DNA of 61,843 nucleotides from Mucilaginibacter sp. (GCA_030445275.1 JAUCSE010000020.1:1-61843), one strand, 5' to 3'. Shown: positions 42,988 to 52,723, counted from the first letter of the stretch. Numbers and translations: made by a program. Notes: generated by a model not told the origin, from the sequence alone.

Positions 42988-45900
42988 TTATATGCCCGCT
43001 TTTATACCGAATACTAAACTTCTGTAACTGTATGATGTGGGACCGGGGTTATTGGTGCTGCTTGATGGATATGAGCTTGTATAGGGCATGGTTTCAGGAT
43101 CATAGGTTTTATATTTACTGAATAAGAAAGGATTAACCGCATTGACAGAGAGGGATAAGCTTCGCATCTTTATTTTATTAAGGATAGAAGCGGGTATCTG
43201 GTATGAAAGCAAAATGCTCCGTACCCGTACAAATGATCCATCCTGAAAACCATTGGCCTGCCAATAAAGCGGTATATCACTAGTGAGATTAGGCTGAGGG
43301 TAATCATTAGATGGGTTGGTTGGTGTCCAATAATTTACCTTTATTGACTGATAACGCCCAACAAGCGAAGGCCGTGGATTACGAATCAAGCCTCCATGGC
43401 TGATATATACAAATGCCGACAATTCAAAACCTTTATAACTAACCGTATTATTAATACTGCCTGTCCATTTGGGATTTGGCGAACCCAGCAGCACTTTATC
43501 GGCTTCGGTAATCGTGGTATCACCATTTATATCCTGCACACGGATTCTGCCGGGCTGCAACGCTGTATTGGCCTTGTTGCCCGTTTTTTTCCAATAATAA
43601 TCATACAAAATGCCGCCAGGCAGCGCATCACTATTCTGGAATATGCCCTGACTTTTATAGTCATAATATGCCCTAATGGGTGCCCCTAAGAACCATTGAC
43701 TGGAAATATTATTATTACCCGTACCGTCGAGGGCGGTAATAGCCTCATTGTTTTTAGAGAATACAAAGTCGGTTGTCCATTTAAAACCGCCATGATTGAT
43801 ATTGACGGTTGAAATATTCACTTCAATACCACGGTTCCTTACCGTGCCGAGGTTAACATAGATATTACTGTAACCCGATGCGTCGGGCAATTTTTGTGGC
43901 TGAATTTCATTCGAATTGGATTCATAAACATCAATTGAGCCTGTAACTCGTCCCTGAAATAGGCCGAAATCCAAACCTATGTTTTTGGTTACCGTTTTTT
44001 CCCATGTTAAATCAGGCAGTGGCAAACCATTAGGAGCATACCCTTGAGCAGGGGTAGAGCCCCAATTATAATAGGTTAAATTTAAAGTTCCATTGGTTAA
44101 ATATGGCCTGATGCCAGAATTGCCTACCGAGCCTATACCTCCACGCAATTTTAACTGCTCAACAAAACTTACGCTTTTCATAAAGTTTTCCTGGTCAATA
44201 CGCCAGGCTACAGAACCCGAAGGAAAAGCTTTACCCTTATGCTGTTCAGATAATACGGACGACCCGTCATACCTTTCTGCTAATGTTAAAATGTACTTAT
44301 TGTTATATGCATAGATTATTCTTCCTAAAAATGATGCTAATTGGTATTGCGAATAACCACCTTTATAGGTTACCACACCCGATGCGTTGTTTTGTAAGGA
44401 GTACCACTTTTGTGATTCATAATTTAGGCCGGTAGCCGAGGCACTGGTTGAATCTCTTCTGTCTTTCACCAGCTCTTGTACCGCGGTTATACTAATATTA
44501 TGTTTTTTAGCAACGGTAGTGCCATATGATAATTGGTTTTGCAATGTCCATGTTAAGTTTGAACTGGTGTTAAATGAGGCACTTGCCGCGCCACCAGCTC
44601 TTGACGTTGAAATAGAACCATTAAAGGCTCCGGTTCGTACGCTCGATACATCGGCCCCAAAAGTACTTTTCAATATTAAACCTTTATAAATATTAGCCTG
44701 TACATATACGTTGGCTAACAAATGACTAACGCGGTTTTGATTAATGATACTGTTAACATCATTTAGAGGATTAATAATATTGCTGTCATTACCCGGAAAC
44801 AATACAAAATTGCCGTTGCTGTCATAAGGTTCGGCGAGGGGTAATTGCCCTGAGGCTGCCCCATATATATCAGAACCGGTATTTTGTATAGCATTGGAGT
44901 AAGTGATATTACTACCTGCCGAAAAATAATTTACCGGTCTGAAACTGGCGCTATTTGATATACTATACCGGGTATAATCCTGCCCGGGAATAATGCCTTT
45001 CTGGTTTAAGTAGCCTAATGAAAAGGAATTGCTGAATTTTTCTGAACCTCCGGATATGGAGAGGTTTTGGTTTTGGGTGGAACCAGTTCTTAATCCTTGT
45101 TTCTGCCAGTCATAAGTAGGTATTTTTGAAGCGTCATAAACCGCTACATTATCCAGTACAGGGTAACCCAGGCTCGAAAGTAAAGACTTTTCGGCCTCAG
45201 TAGTAGGTCGGGTAGCTACATCAAATATGCCGTTTGCGGGATCATATTTGGTAAACGTATATCCGGCTAAAACTTTACTCAATATGTTAGGATCGGCACC
45301 GAAAAGTTTATAATCAGATGCCGGATCTGGAAAATACCGCTGACTGTTGCTTGTGGTACTTAATCCTGAATTGTATGATTTGCCTCCTATGTAGGCATCC
45401 CTTTTAAACTGTGTATATTCAGGACCATTAAATACGGCTACTTTTCGTAATATGTTATCAAATGATGTACTGCCACTGTAGTTAACGGTTACCTTGCCAG
45501 CTTTACCCTTTTTTGTGGTAATCTGTATAACCCCGTTGGCTCCTCTTGAACCATATATAGCCGTGGCAGACGCATCTTTTAATACGTCAACAGATTCAAT
45601 GTCCAGAGGGTTAATATCATCAATACTATAAGATACCGGAACACCGTCTACCACAAATAATGGGTCGTTAGTGGCATTTAATGAGCGGTTCCCCCTGATG
45701 CGGATGGATGAGCCTGAACCCGGGCGATAGGAGCTTGGTGTTGCAACCAAACCAGGTACCTGCCCTTGTAAAGCAGTACTTAAATTAGCCGCAGGTATCC
45801 TGTCCATCTTCTCTACGTTAACTGATGCTATAGCGCTTGATACATCGCCCCTTTTTTGGGTGCCATAACCAATTACTACCACCTCACTTAATGATTTTGA

Positions 45901-46530
45901 CTCAGGTAATAATTTAACATTCACAATAAGGTTGCTACCTACTGTAACCTCCTGCGTTTTAAAGCCTACAAAACTAAATATCAGTATGCTATTCTGAACA
46001 TTCTCATCAGGCACATGCAAGCTGTATGAACCGTTGCCATCAGTAACCGTAGCAGCATTTGTTCCTTTTAGTTTAACACTTACACCAGGTAGTGGCTGGC
46101 CAGTTTCGTCTGTAATTTTACCCGTTATTACAACAGGCGCTAATGGGGCAGTATTATCCAATGCATCTGCTTTAGGTTTTAAAATAATGGTTTTATCAAA
46201 AATCTGATAAGTAAGCGGCTGGTCCGCAAAGCATTCCTTCAGCACAGTTTCAAGCGGAGCATTTATTACTTTAACGGAAACTTTTTTTGTTTTTTGAAGC
46301 AACTCATCAGCATATAGAAACCTATAATTAACCTGCTTGTTAATTTGCTGGAATATCTTCTTTAAGGAAACATTAGTTTCTGATAATGTAACGGTTTGCG
46401 AATACGAAATTGCGCTTACATGCATACTGCACACCAGTAAAATAACAGTGGTTAGTTTCATAATCAGGAGTGTTTTAAATACCGGTTTGCTAATCCGGTA
46501 AAAACAATCAGCGTAAAAGTTTAAATTCAT
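42988..46530 (-). CDS. SusC-like TonB-dependent transducer with STN domain (locus 2)
   Basis: Outer-membrane transporter of 1180 residues. After the signal peptide comes a secretin/TonB N-terminal (STN) domain at about 48-112 (VSLKKIFQQINKQVNYRFLYA ... VLKECFADQPLTYQIF), which in related systems contacts a FecR-type anti-sigma factor in the periplasm. Then the carboxypeptidase-D-like domain (about 133-215), the plug (VVVIGYGTQKRGDVSSAIASV) and the barrel. An alternative start at Met24 (46461) gives a more usual signal peptide. With the sigma and FecR genes upstream it forms a trans-envelope signalling cascade. Confidence 0.94.
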   Translation of the reverse strand: MNLNFYADCFYRISKPVFKTLLIMKLTTVILLVCSMHVSAISYSQTVTLSETNVSLKKIFQQINKQVNYRFLYADELLQKTKKVSVKVINAPLETVLKECFADQPLTYQIFDKTIILKPKADALDNTAPLAPVVITGKITDETGQPLPGVSVKLKGTNAATVTDGNGSYSLHVPDENVQNSILIFSFVGFKTQEVTVGSNLIVNVKLLPESKSLSEVVVIGYGTQKRGDVSSAIASVNVEKMDRIPAANLSTALQGQVPGLVATPSSYRPGSGSSIRIRGNRSLNATNDPLFVVDGVPVSYSIDDINPLDIESVDVLKDASATAIYGSRGANGVIQITTKKGKAGKVTVNYSGSTSFDNILRKVAVFNGPEYTQFKRDAYIGGKSYNSGLSTTSNSQRYFPDPASDYKLFGADPNILSKVLAGYTFTKYDPANGIFDVATRPTTEAEKSLLSSLGYPVLDNVAVYDASKIPTYDWQKQGLRTGSTQNQNLSISGGSEKFSNSFSLGYLNQKGIIPGQDYTRYSISNSASFRPVNYFSAGSNITYSNAIQNTGSDIYGAASGQLPLAEPYDSNGNFVLFPGNDSNIINPLNDVNSIINQNRVSHLLANVYVQANIYKGLILKSTFGADVSSVRTGAFNGSISTSRAGGAASASFNTSSNLTWTLQNQLSYGTTVAKKHNISITAVQELVKDRRDSTSASATGLNYESQKWYSLQNNASGVVTYKGGYSQYQLASFLGRIIYAYNNKYILTLAERYDGSSVLSEQHKGKAFPSGSVAWRIDQENFMKSVSFVEQLKLRGGIGSVGNSGIRPYLTNGTLNLTYYNWGSTPAQGYAPNGLPLPDLTWEKTVTKNIGLDFGLFQGRVTGSIDVYESNSNEIQPQKLPDASGYSNIYVNLGTVRNRGIEVNISTVNINHGGFKWTTDFVFSKNNEAITALDGTGNNNISSQWFLGAPIRAYYDYKSQGIFQNSDALPGGILYDYYWKKTGNKANTALQPGRIRVQDINGDTTITEADKVLLGSPNPKWTGSINNTVSYKGFELSAFVYISHGGLIRNPRPSLVGRYQSIKVNYWTPTNPSNDYPQPNLTSDIPLYWQANGFQDGSFVRVRSILLSYQIPASILNKIKMRSLSLSVNAVNPFLFSKYKTYDPETMPYTSSYPSSSTNNPGPTSYSYRSLVFGIKAGI

Positions 46531-46602
46531 ACTTTTGTATCATATAGGTTAAATAATCAATTGGTTAGTAATTGCATACGGCCAGCTATTGATCCTGTAT
46601 TT

Positions 46603-46628
46603 ACCGGAGGCGCGGCAACGCTTCCGGT
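46603..46628. other. Hairpin in the FecR-SusC spacer
   Basis: Ten-bp stem ACCGGAGGCG/CGCTTCCGGT (one G-U) with loop CGGCAA; followed by T6 on the plus strand, where there is no gene to terminate. On the minus strand it lies between fecR and susC and might be a processing or transcript-balance element. The rest of the 148-bp spacer carries no gene. Confidence 0.45.
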
Positions 46629-46678
46629 TTTTTGATCAATACTTTTCTTTGTTTTTCTTTGTTTTTTGTTTGATGCCA

Positions 46679-47878
46679 TTATCCGGTTACGATAATTTTC
46701 CGGCCATCGATACTGAAATGAACTCCTCCTGTCAGTTCAAGCATGTTTAATATTTGTGATAGGTTGTTCCTGCGTGAAATACTTCCGGAAATGTGCGATT
46801 GAGGTATTTTACCCTGGTATTCAACCTCCACATCATACCATCTGGCCACTTCCTTCATCACACTTTCTATATCTTCTTGCTCAAAAATGAAAAGGTCATT
46901 TTTCCAGGCTACAGATCCGTTAATATCAATGGGCTGTATTTTGATTTTTGAAGAATTTTGTTTTATATAGGCTTGTTGTCCAGGTACTATCATTTTGCTA
47001 TGTCCATCACAGTATATTTTAACTGAACCTTGCAATAAAGTAGTTTTTATAGCCTCTTCATCATTGTAGGCGTTCACATTAAAATGGGTGCCCAGTACCT
47101 GTACTATCATATTATTTGAAAACACTTTAAATGGTTTGAATTTATTTTGGGCAACTTCAAAATAAGCCTCGCCAGTTAAATAAACCTTACGCTCATGCTT
47201 GTTGAACACTGTCGGGAATTTTAAGGTAGATGCTGAATTGAGCCAAATCATACTCCCATCAGGTAGTATGATTTTGTATTTGCACCCCGTAGGGATAGTA
47301 ATTGTATTGTATTGATTTCTGATAAATCTGCTATTACCATCTGTTATATGGTAAGTAACAATACCATGATCGGCTGTGATTTTTAGCCCGGCGTAGTTCT
47401 TAACAGTACCTGTTGTTTGGCCATCTATTATTACTACAGATCCACCAGTTAAAGAGAGTTTGGCTTTATCAATTCCGGGAGGAACATCATTTTTATATTG
47501 GATACTTTTAGGTATTGCCACTTCTAGTTTTAAAACGGGATGCGATTTCTTATGCAATAAACCTATCGCAGAAAGCAGTATAAGGAAAATTGCCGCGAAT
47601 TTCCATTTTTGTATAAGCATATAAACCTTTTTTGTAAAGGATGCTTTTTGAGTTCGCATCATGATGCTTTGCCATGCATCCTCAGTTTTTATGGAAGCAA
47701 GGAAATCCAGATCGCTTTTTATCGTTCCCTCATTTTGCAGCTTTTCTAACAGTAATGCATTTTCAGGTTTTTCATTTAACCAGGTATTAAGTTTAATTTC
47801 TTCAATAGCCGATAACTCGCCCCTTAGACGCTTTGTAATAAGAACCGCATATTGATACGCTTCGCAATGGTTGTCCAT
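46679..47878 (-). CDS. FecR family anti-sigma factor
   Basis: 399-residue inner-membrane regulator. Cytoplasmic N-terminus (about 1-90) binds the sigma factor; one transmembrane helix (about 92-106, AAIFLILLSAIGLL); periplasmic FecR domain (about 160-270, TIPTGCKYKIILPDGSMIWLNSAS... is its core strand) and a C-terminal DUF4974-like domain (VMKEVARWYDVEVEYQG). It relays the ligand-bound state of the STN domain of SusC to the sigma factor. Placed between them in the same orientation. Confidence 0.94.
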   Translation of the reverse strand: MDNHCEAYQYAVLITKRLRGELSAIEEIKLNTWLNEKPENALLLEKLQNEGTIKSDLDFLASIKTEDAWQSIMMRTQKASFTKKVYMLIQKWKFAAIFLILLSAIGLLHKKSHPVLKLEVAIPKSIQYKNDVPPGIDKAKLSLTGGSVVIIDGQTTGTVKNYAGLKITADHGIVTYHITDGNSRFIRNQYNTITIPTGCKYKIILPDGSMIWLNSASTLKFPTVFNKHERKVYLTGEAYFEVAQNKFKPFKVFSNNMIVQVLGTHFNVNAYNDEEAIKTTLLQGSVKIYCDGHSKMIVPGQQAYIKQNSSKIKIQPIDINGSVAWKNDLFIFEQEDIESVMKEVARWYDVEVEYQGKIPQSHISGSISRRNNLSQILNMLELTGGVHFSIDGRKIIVTG

Positions 47879-47991
47879 AAATGATATTTAGGTGTGCTTA
47901 GGGCACATAACTGGTATTATCAATAAGGACACTTGAATGTAACAAAGGGGTGACAAGAAAATTGAAAATGTTTTTTCCAGGAAAAAGAACA

Positions 47992-48555
47992 CTAGAAACA
48001 GGTGAAGGCCAGTAACATAATAAAGAGTTCCGGACTTAGTTGCCCTCTTAATACTTTAAGGGCTCGTTGTTTTTGTGTTTTTACAGTATTAACCGATATA
48101 CCTAATGCACCGGCTATCTGGTTGTTTTTCATCTCATCCAGATAACTCATTTTGAATATTTGCTGGCAGCTACCGGGAAGTAGTGCAATTGCTTTGTTTA
48201 TCTCAGCCAACACTTCAGATCTGATAATGGTATGAAATACAGCTTCTTCCACAGGAATATCATAAAGACTGTTAATATGTTGTTCGGCTACTTTATTATG
48301 CCTGATGACATTTAGACTAGCATTTTTTACTGTGCTGTATAGGAAATTTTTTATGGCTACCGGATTGCTGGAAACATGTTCCCAGTTATCCCAGAATTTA
48401 ACAAAGGCATCCTGGGCTATATCTTCGGCCTGCGGTTTATTATTAAGGATCTGATATGAAAAATATACCAGGCGATTATAATAACCATCGAATAAGTTTT
48501 TCATACTAACCTCACGGCAAGTATCATTCAGATAGTCTAAAACATTATTTACCAT
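47992..48555 (-). CDS. ECF-type RNA polymerase sigma-70 factor
   Basis: 187-residue extracytoplasmic-function sigma factor. Region 2: FDGYYNRLVYFSYQILNNKPQAEDIAQDAFVKFWDNW; region 4: LPGSCQQIFKMSYLDEMKNNQIAGALGISVNTVKTQKQRALK. The C-terminus is hydrophobic (ELFIMLLAF), as in many Bacteroidota sigma factors of this class. It lies 113 bp upstream of fecR. Presumably drives the susC2/D2 genes, and possibly itself, when the glycan is sensed. Confidence 0.95.
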   Translation of the reverse strand: MVNNVLDYLNDTCREVSMKNLFDGYYNRLVYFSYQILNNKPQAEDIAQDAFVKFWDNWEHVSSNPVAIKNFLYSTVKNASLNVIRHNKVAEQHINSLYDIPVEEAVFHTIIRSEVLAEINKAIALLPGSCQQIFKMSYLDEMKNNQIAGALGISVNTVKTQKQRALKVLRGQLSPELFIMLLAFTCF

Positions 48556-48671
48556 TATAAATTAAATTACAGTTAGGTATAGTAAGACCCTACGGATTGT
48601 GATAAATTTTAAGTTGGTTGCTACGATAATAATTGGTTTAACTAATATCGAAATAAATCTACCTGATCGGC

Positions 48672-48687
48672 ATCCTGCTGTGTCCTG
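48672..48687 (-). promoter_or_regulatory. Direct-repeat operator, site 1
   Basis: On the minus strand CAGGAC-ACAG-CAGGAT: two half-sites with 4-nt spacing (10-bp period). Lies between the sigma gene (117 bp from its start) and the first GntR gene. A 7-bp inverted repeat (TGTATTG-GATA-CAATACA, 48686-48703) overlaps its end. Confidence 0.5.
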
Positions 48688-48894
48688 TATTGGATACAAT
48701 ACACAGTAAGCGTTTAGTATATTAGACCTGAATTTTCTACCAGAAATTCTCGAGATTTATACCCTAATATTTGCATCTGACAACTTGTTTAAGTTTAGAG
48801 CTTTGAGGATTTAACCATATTATGTTAAAAATATCTTAGCTTAATAGCGCCGTTCACAGTGTTCTTAGATCATTATAAACCGATATAACCAAAA

Positions 48895-49905
48895 ATGGAA
48901 ACCAAAGAAAAGACCAATTATCATGGAATGAAATCCCTGGTACAACAAATAGTTGATTCCATTAGTAAGGACATAGATAAAGGTGTTTACCGCAAAAATG
49001 AAAAACTGTTATCCATAAATACGTACAGTAAACAATATGGTGTAGCAAGAGATACTATAGAAAAAGCCTATACAATGCTTAAGCAGGATGGCTATATCCA
49101 TTCTGTTTCGGGAAAAGGATATTTTGTGATCGGTAAGCCCGATGTCAGGATAAAGGTGCTTTTGTTATTTAATAAGTTGAGTTCTTATAAAAAAACTGTT
49201 TATGATACTATAGTGCGTACTTTAGGGGATAAAGGGAAAGTTGATTTGCATATTCATCATTATAACCCTACATTATTGGAGGAAAGTATAGATGCTAATT
49301 TAGGGAGTTATCATTACTATGTGGTTATGCCGCATTTTTTTGACTATATTAATGAACAGGAATATTTAAATGTTTTAAAGAAAATCCCAACCGATCAGCT
49401 TATATTATTGGATAAGGATCTCCCAAAACTAAAAAAGCAGTCAGCCGTATTTCAGGATTTTAGAAATGATATTTATGGGGCATTAAATGTAGTTATTGAC
49501 CTTATAGCTAAATATAAAAGGTTAACTATTATCTATCCTTTAGATCGGCATCATCCCCCTGAAATTAAGGATGGCTTATTCCAATTTTGCAAGGAGAATA
49601 ACAAGAAATTTGAGGTTGTAACTTCATTTAAAATTGATGATCTCAAGAAAGGCACTGTTTATATAGCGCTTACTGAAAATGATCTGGCCGATCTGATCAA
49701 AGGTGTTAGAATTAGTGGTTATGAATTAGGCAAGGATCTGGGGATCATATCCTTTAATGAAACTGTATTTAAAGAGCTGCTGGATATCACAGTTATTACT
49801 ACCGATTTTGAAGAAATGGGTAGAAAAACGGCAGAGCTAATGCTGGAAAATAAAGCAGCAGTTATTAAAAATGCATTTAAAATTATTATCAGAAAATCAT
49901 TATAA
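48895..49905 (+). CDS. GntR-family regulator with periplasmic-binding-like sensor domain, paralog 1
   Basis: 336-residue DNA-binding regulator. The N-terminal winged helix-turn-helix (about 12-80) has the GntR pattern: IVDSISKDIDKGVYRKNEKLLSIN and VARDTIEKAYTMLKQDGYIHSVSGKGYFV. Residues about 88-330 form a LacI-like ligand-binding domain (VLLLFNKLSSYKK, DLGIISFNET, TDFEEMGRKTAELML), as in AraR of Bacillus. Likely ligand: a pectin-derived sugar. It converges with a close paralog, 27 bp apart. Confidence 0.9.
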   Translation: METKEKTNYHGMKSLVQQIVDSISKDIDKGVYRKNEKLLSINTYSKQYGVARDTIEKAYTMLKQDGYIHSVSGKGYFVIGKPDVRIKVLLLFNKLSSYKKTVYDTIVRTLGDKGKVDLHIHHYNPTLLEESIDANLGSYHYYVVMPHFFDYINEQEYLNVLKKIPTDQLILLDKDLPKLKKQSAVFQDFRNDIYGALNVVIDLIAKYKRLTIIYPLDRHHPPEIKDGLFQFCKENNKKFEVVTSFKIDDLKKGTVYIALTENDLADLIKGVRISGYELGKDLGIISFNETVFKELLDITVITTDFEEMGRKTAELMLENKAAVIKNAFKIIIRKSL

Positions 49906-49931
49906 GGAATAGGTTTTCTCAGACATCCCCT

Positions 49932-50963
49932 CTATAAAGACGATCTTACTGTTAGGTAGAATGGGACTTCATAGCGGGCTCTGTTGCCGTTTTTAATAAT
50001 ATTGGCGGTCATTTCACCCATTTTTTCGAAGTCGGTTGATATAGTGGTTAAACCATTAAGGATGATCTTTTTCAATGGAGTTTCGTTATAGGAAATCACG
50101 CCGATATCTCTGCCTATCTTTAATTTGGTAGCCAGAATCCGCTCAATCAGAACTACCAGATCATTTTCCATTAAATTAATAAAAACTTCACCCTCGTTAA
50201 TCGGTTCTTGATTGATGTCATGGACTACTCTGTAGGTAAAGGCGTATTGGATACAAAAGTTAAAGAAACCCTTTAATATCTCGCCCGGAAAATAGGTGTA
50301 TTCAGGAAATATGATCTTTAATGTATTGTATTTGCTTAGCTGCGGCAAAGCCTCCTCCAGTGCATGGAAAATATCTTTCTCAAAATTTTCATATACAGCT
50401 GCAAAATCACCGTTCACGCCTGGTACCAGTTTGTCTAACAGTATCAGTTTCTCTTTGGGTAGGGTATTAATGATGTCGTGCACATTTTCTCCGCCGTCCA
50501 TAAAATGCGGTAAAATTACATAGTGGCTATAATCGTTATTTTTGTTTTGAAGTAGTTTTTTAAAAAATGCGAAGTCGTTGTTATATATGTAAAAGTCAAT
50601 AGCGGCTTCATGACCAAGGCCATCAACAATGGCATCATATAGAATTTTTTTATGCGTACTTAGTTTATTAAATATTAAAAACACCTTAAATTGTTGTTCT
50701 GCAGCGGCATTTTTAATATAATAACCTTTACCTGGTACCGAGCCAAGTAAACCTATTGATTTTAAATATTTATAGGCTTTTTCGGCAGTATCCCGCGATA
50801 TTTCAAAATTATAGTTTAATTCATTAATGGAGGGGAGGGTCTCATTCTTGGTTAGTTTTCCTTCGCGCACACTTTTGATAATAGAGTTGGCTAACTGCAC
50901 ATACTTTGGTGTAGATGAATAATAATCTATATAAATATATTCTAAGAATCGTGAAGACTTCAT
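49932..50963 (-). CDS. GntR-family regulator with periplasmic-binding-like sensor domain, paralog 2
   Basis: 343-residue protein of the same architecture as its convergent neighbour: GntR helix-turn-helix (IIKSVREGKLTKNETLPSINELN ... GSVPGKGYYI), then a LacI-like sensor (FLIFNKLSTHKKI, DIGVISYNETPLKKI, TISTDFEKMGEMTA). Clear sequence similarity throughout suggests an old local duplication. It is divergent from the CE12-PL22-GH106 gene set and has operator site 2 just upstream, so it likely regulates these genes and itself. Confidence 0.9.
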   Translation of the reverse strand: MKSSRFLEYIYIDYYSSTPKYVQLANSIIKSVREGKLTKNETLPSINELNYNFEISRDTAEKAYKYLKSIGLLGSVPGKGYYIKNAAAEQQFKVFLIFNKLSTHKKILYDAIVDGLGHEAAIDFYIYNNDFAFFKKLLQNKNNDYSHYVILPHFMDGGENVHDIINTLPKEKLILLDKLVPGVNGDFAAVYENFEKDIFHALEEALPQLSKYNTLKIIFPEYTYFPGEILKGFFNFCIQYAFTYRVVHDINQEPINEGEVFINLMENDLVVLIERILATKLKIGRDIGVISYNETPLKKIILNGLTTISTDFEKMGEMTANIIKNGNRARYEVPFYLTVRSSL

Positions 50964-51058
50964 GCCCTGATCATTAAAAATGGATTACTTGGTTAGTAGG
51001 TGATAAATGTTTAAAGTAAATTTATCGGAGTTAAAGGTAAAACTTTTCATCATTTAAT

Positions 51059-51074
51059 CATGATACTGCAGGAC
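51059..51074 (+). promoter_or_regulatory. Direct-repeat operator, site 2
   Basis: CATGAT-ACTG-CAGGAC, one mismatch from the CAGGAY-N4-CAGGAY pattern, 96 bp upstream of the GntR paralog 2 start. Confidence 0.45.
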
Positions 51075-51269
51075 GCTTGTGTAGTGATGAAAATGTTGTT
51101 TTTGATAAAGCATAAATGTTTAGCTAAAAGAGAAAAGTAACTCCTAATGTCGGCTTTGTTAAGAGTGGTGCTGTATTTTAAGGGATATCGGGTGGGTGTA
51201 TAGGACTGATAAAATGATTATTGGAAAGGTTTAAAGTGACGGATTTGTTACACTAAATAACTTTTTAAT

Positions 51270-51285
51270 CAGGATAGTACAGGAC
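51270..51285 (+). promoter_or_regulatory. Direct-repeat operator, site 3
   Basis: CAGGAT-AGTA-CAGGAC, 91 bp upstream of the CE12 start codon and about 21 bp upstream of a possible -7 box TAACTTTA (51307-51314), so adjacent to the expected -33 position. Confidence 0.5.
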
Positions 51286-51375
51286 GCTGTTTGAGCAAAC
51301 ATCATATAACTTTATCCTTTATAAACCATGCGCTCAGTTTTGAGTGGCCAAATAACCCGGTAAACAATATACGTG

Positions 51376-52722
51376 ATGATGAAGTCACCTTGCAAGGTCT
51401 TATTGCCCTTTTTTTGTTCTTTATTGTGCTTAATCTTACCAGCAACGCTTTTAGCGCAGGATGCGAAAAGTAGTTTTAAGTTTGACTTTGGCAGCGGCAC
51501 GGCAACACCAGGCTATCAAAAAATAAACCCGGATGATACATTTAATGATTCAAAGGGCTATGGCTTTGATTTTGGATCAACAGTAACTGCTGTAACTCGC
51601 GGTGATCAAAAAAAGCTTACGGGTAATTATATAACCAGCGATAAGCCTTTCTATTTCTCGGTAAATGTGCCCGAAGGTAATTATAAAGTAACATTAACAT
51701 TAGGAGATATTAAGGGTAGCAGTGAGGTTACGGTGCGGGCCGAATCGCGAAGACTGATGCTGGAAAAAATTAAAATTAATAAGGGCGTTACAAACAGAAT
51801 AAGCTTTATTGTCAATATCCGTAAGCCAGATATCAGCACAGGGGGTAAAGTGGTCCTTAAATCCCGTGAATTTGGAAAATATGATTGGGATGATAAACTC
51901 AGCCTTGAATTTAATGGTATCAGGCCTTGTATTGACGCGCTTGAGGTTGAAAAAGTAGATAATCAAATAACCGTTTATTTGGCAGGTAATTCAACCGTGG
52001 TTGACCAGGATGATGAACCCTGGTGCTCATGGGGACAAATGATCACCCGATTTTTTAAACCTGGTGTTGCTATTGCCGATCATGCCGAATCTGGTCTTAC
52101 GCTGGGCAGCTTTTTGAATAGTCACCGTTTAGACAAGATATTAAGCATTATTAAACCGGGCGACTATCTTTTTATTGAATTTGGCCATAATGACCAGAAA
52201 GAAAAGGGTCCTGATGATGGCGCTTATAAATCATATACAGAGCGCTTTAAGCTGTTCATCAGCCAAATAAGAGCTAAAAGTGCTATTCCGGTTATTGTAA
52301 CTTCTACCAGTCGCCGTGCTTTTAATGATAGTGGAAAAGTGGTGAACACCCTGGGCGATTACCCGGATGCGGCAAGGAAGATTGCTAAAGAACAAAATGT
52401 AGCCCTGATTGACCTTAATATCATGACCACTAAATTATATGAGGCCCTTGGAAATGAAGGCTCCAAAAGAGCTTTTGTGTGGTATCCGGCAAATTCGTTT
52501 CCAAACCAAACAAAGGATCTGACTGATAATACCCATTTTAACGGTTATGGGGCTTACGAAATTGCCAAATGTATTATCGAAGGCATACGGAGCAATCACC
52601 TGAACATTGCGCGGTATATCATTGACGTACCGCCGTTTGATCCGTCACACCCTGATCCGGTCGATACTTTTAATTTACCTGCCAGCCCTAAAAATAGCAC
52701 AATAAAACCCGATGGGAATTAA
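51376..52722 (+). CDS. CE12-like rhamnogalacturonan acetylesterase
   Basis: SGNH/GDSL esterase that removes O-acetyl groups from rhamnogalacturonan. Signal peptide (about 1-28), then a jelly-roll/galactose-binding-like domain (about 33-190) not present in all members, and the CE12 catalytic domain: nucleophile Ser in VYLAGNSTVVDQ (about 206), oxyanion-type FIEFGHNDQK, and the Asp-His pair in DNTHFNGYG near residue 395. Three start codons are stacked (GTG-ATG-ATG, 51373-51381); the ATG at 51376 is given, but 51379 is equally plausible. The next gene starts 1 nt after its stop. Confidence 0.88.
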   Translation: MMKSPCKVLLPFFCSLLCLILPATLLAQDAKSSFKFDFGSGTATPGYQKINPDDTFNDSKGYGFDFGSTVTAVTRGDQKKLTGNYITSDKPFYFSVNVPEGNYKVTLTLGDIKGSSEVTVRAESRRLMLEKIKINKGVTNRISFIVNIRKPDISTGGKVVLKSREFGKYDWDDKLSLEFNGIRPCIDALEVEKVDNQITVYLAGNSTVVDQDDEPWCSWGQMITRFFKPGVAIADHAESGLTLGSFLNSHRLDKILSIIKPGDYLFIEFGHNDQKEKGPDDGAYKSYTERFKLFISQIRAKSAIPVIVTSTSRRAFNDSGKVVNTLGDYPDAARKIAKEQNVALIDLNIMTTKLYEALGNEGSKRAFVWYPANSFPNQTKDLTDNTHFNGYGAYEIAKCIIEGIRSNHLNIARYIIDVPPFDPSHPDPVDTFNLPASPKNSTIKPDGN

Positions 52723-52723
52723 T

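Noticed and set aside
46591..46600. Fifth operator copy upstream of susC2
   Set aside because: Only one half-site (CAGGAT on the minus strand) is present; no partner at 10 bp.
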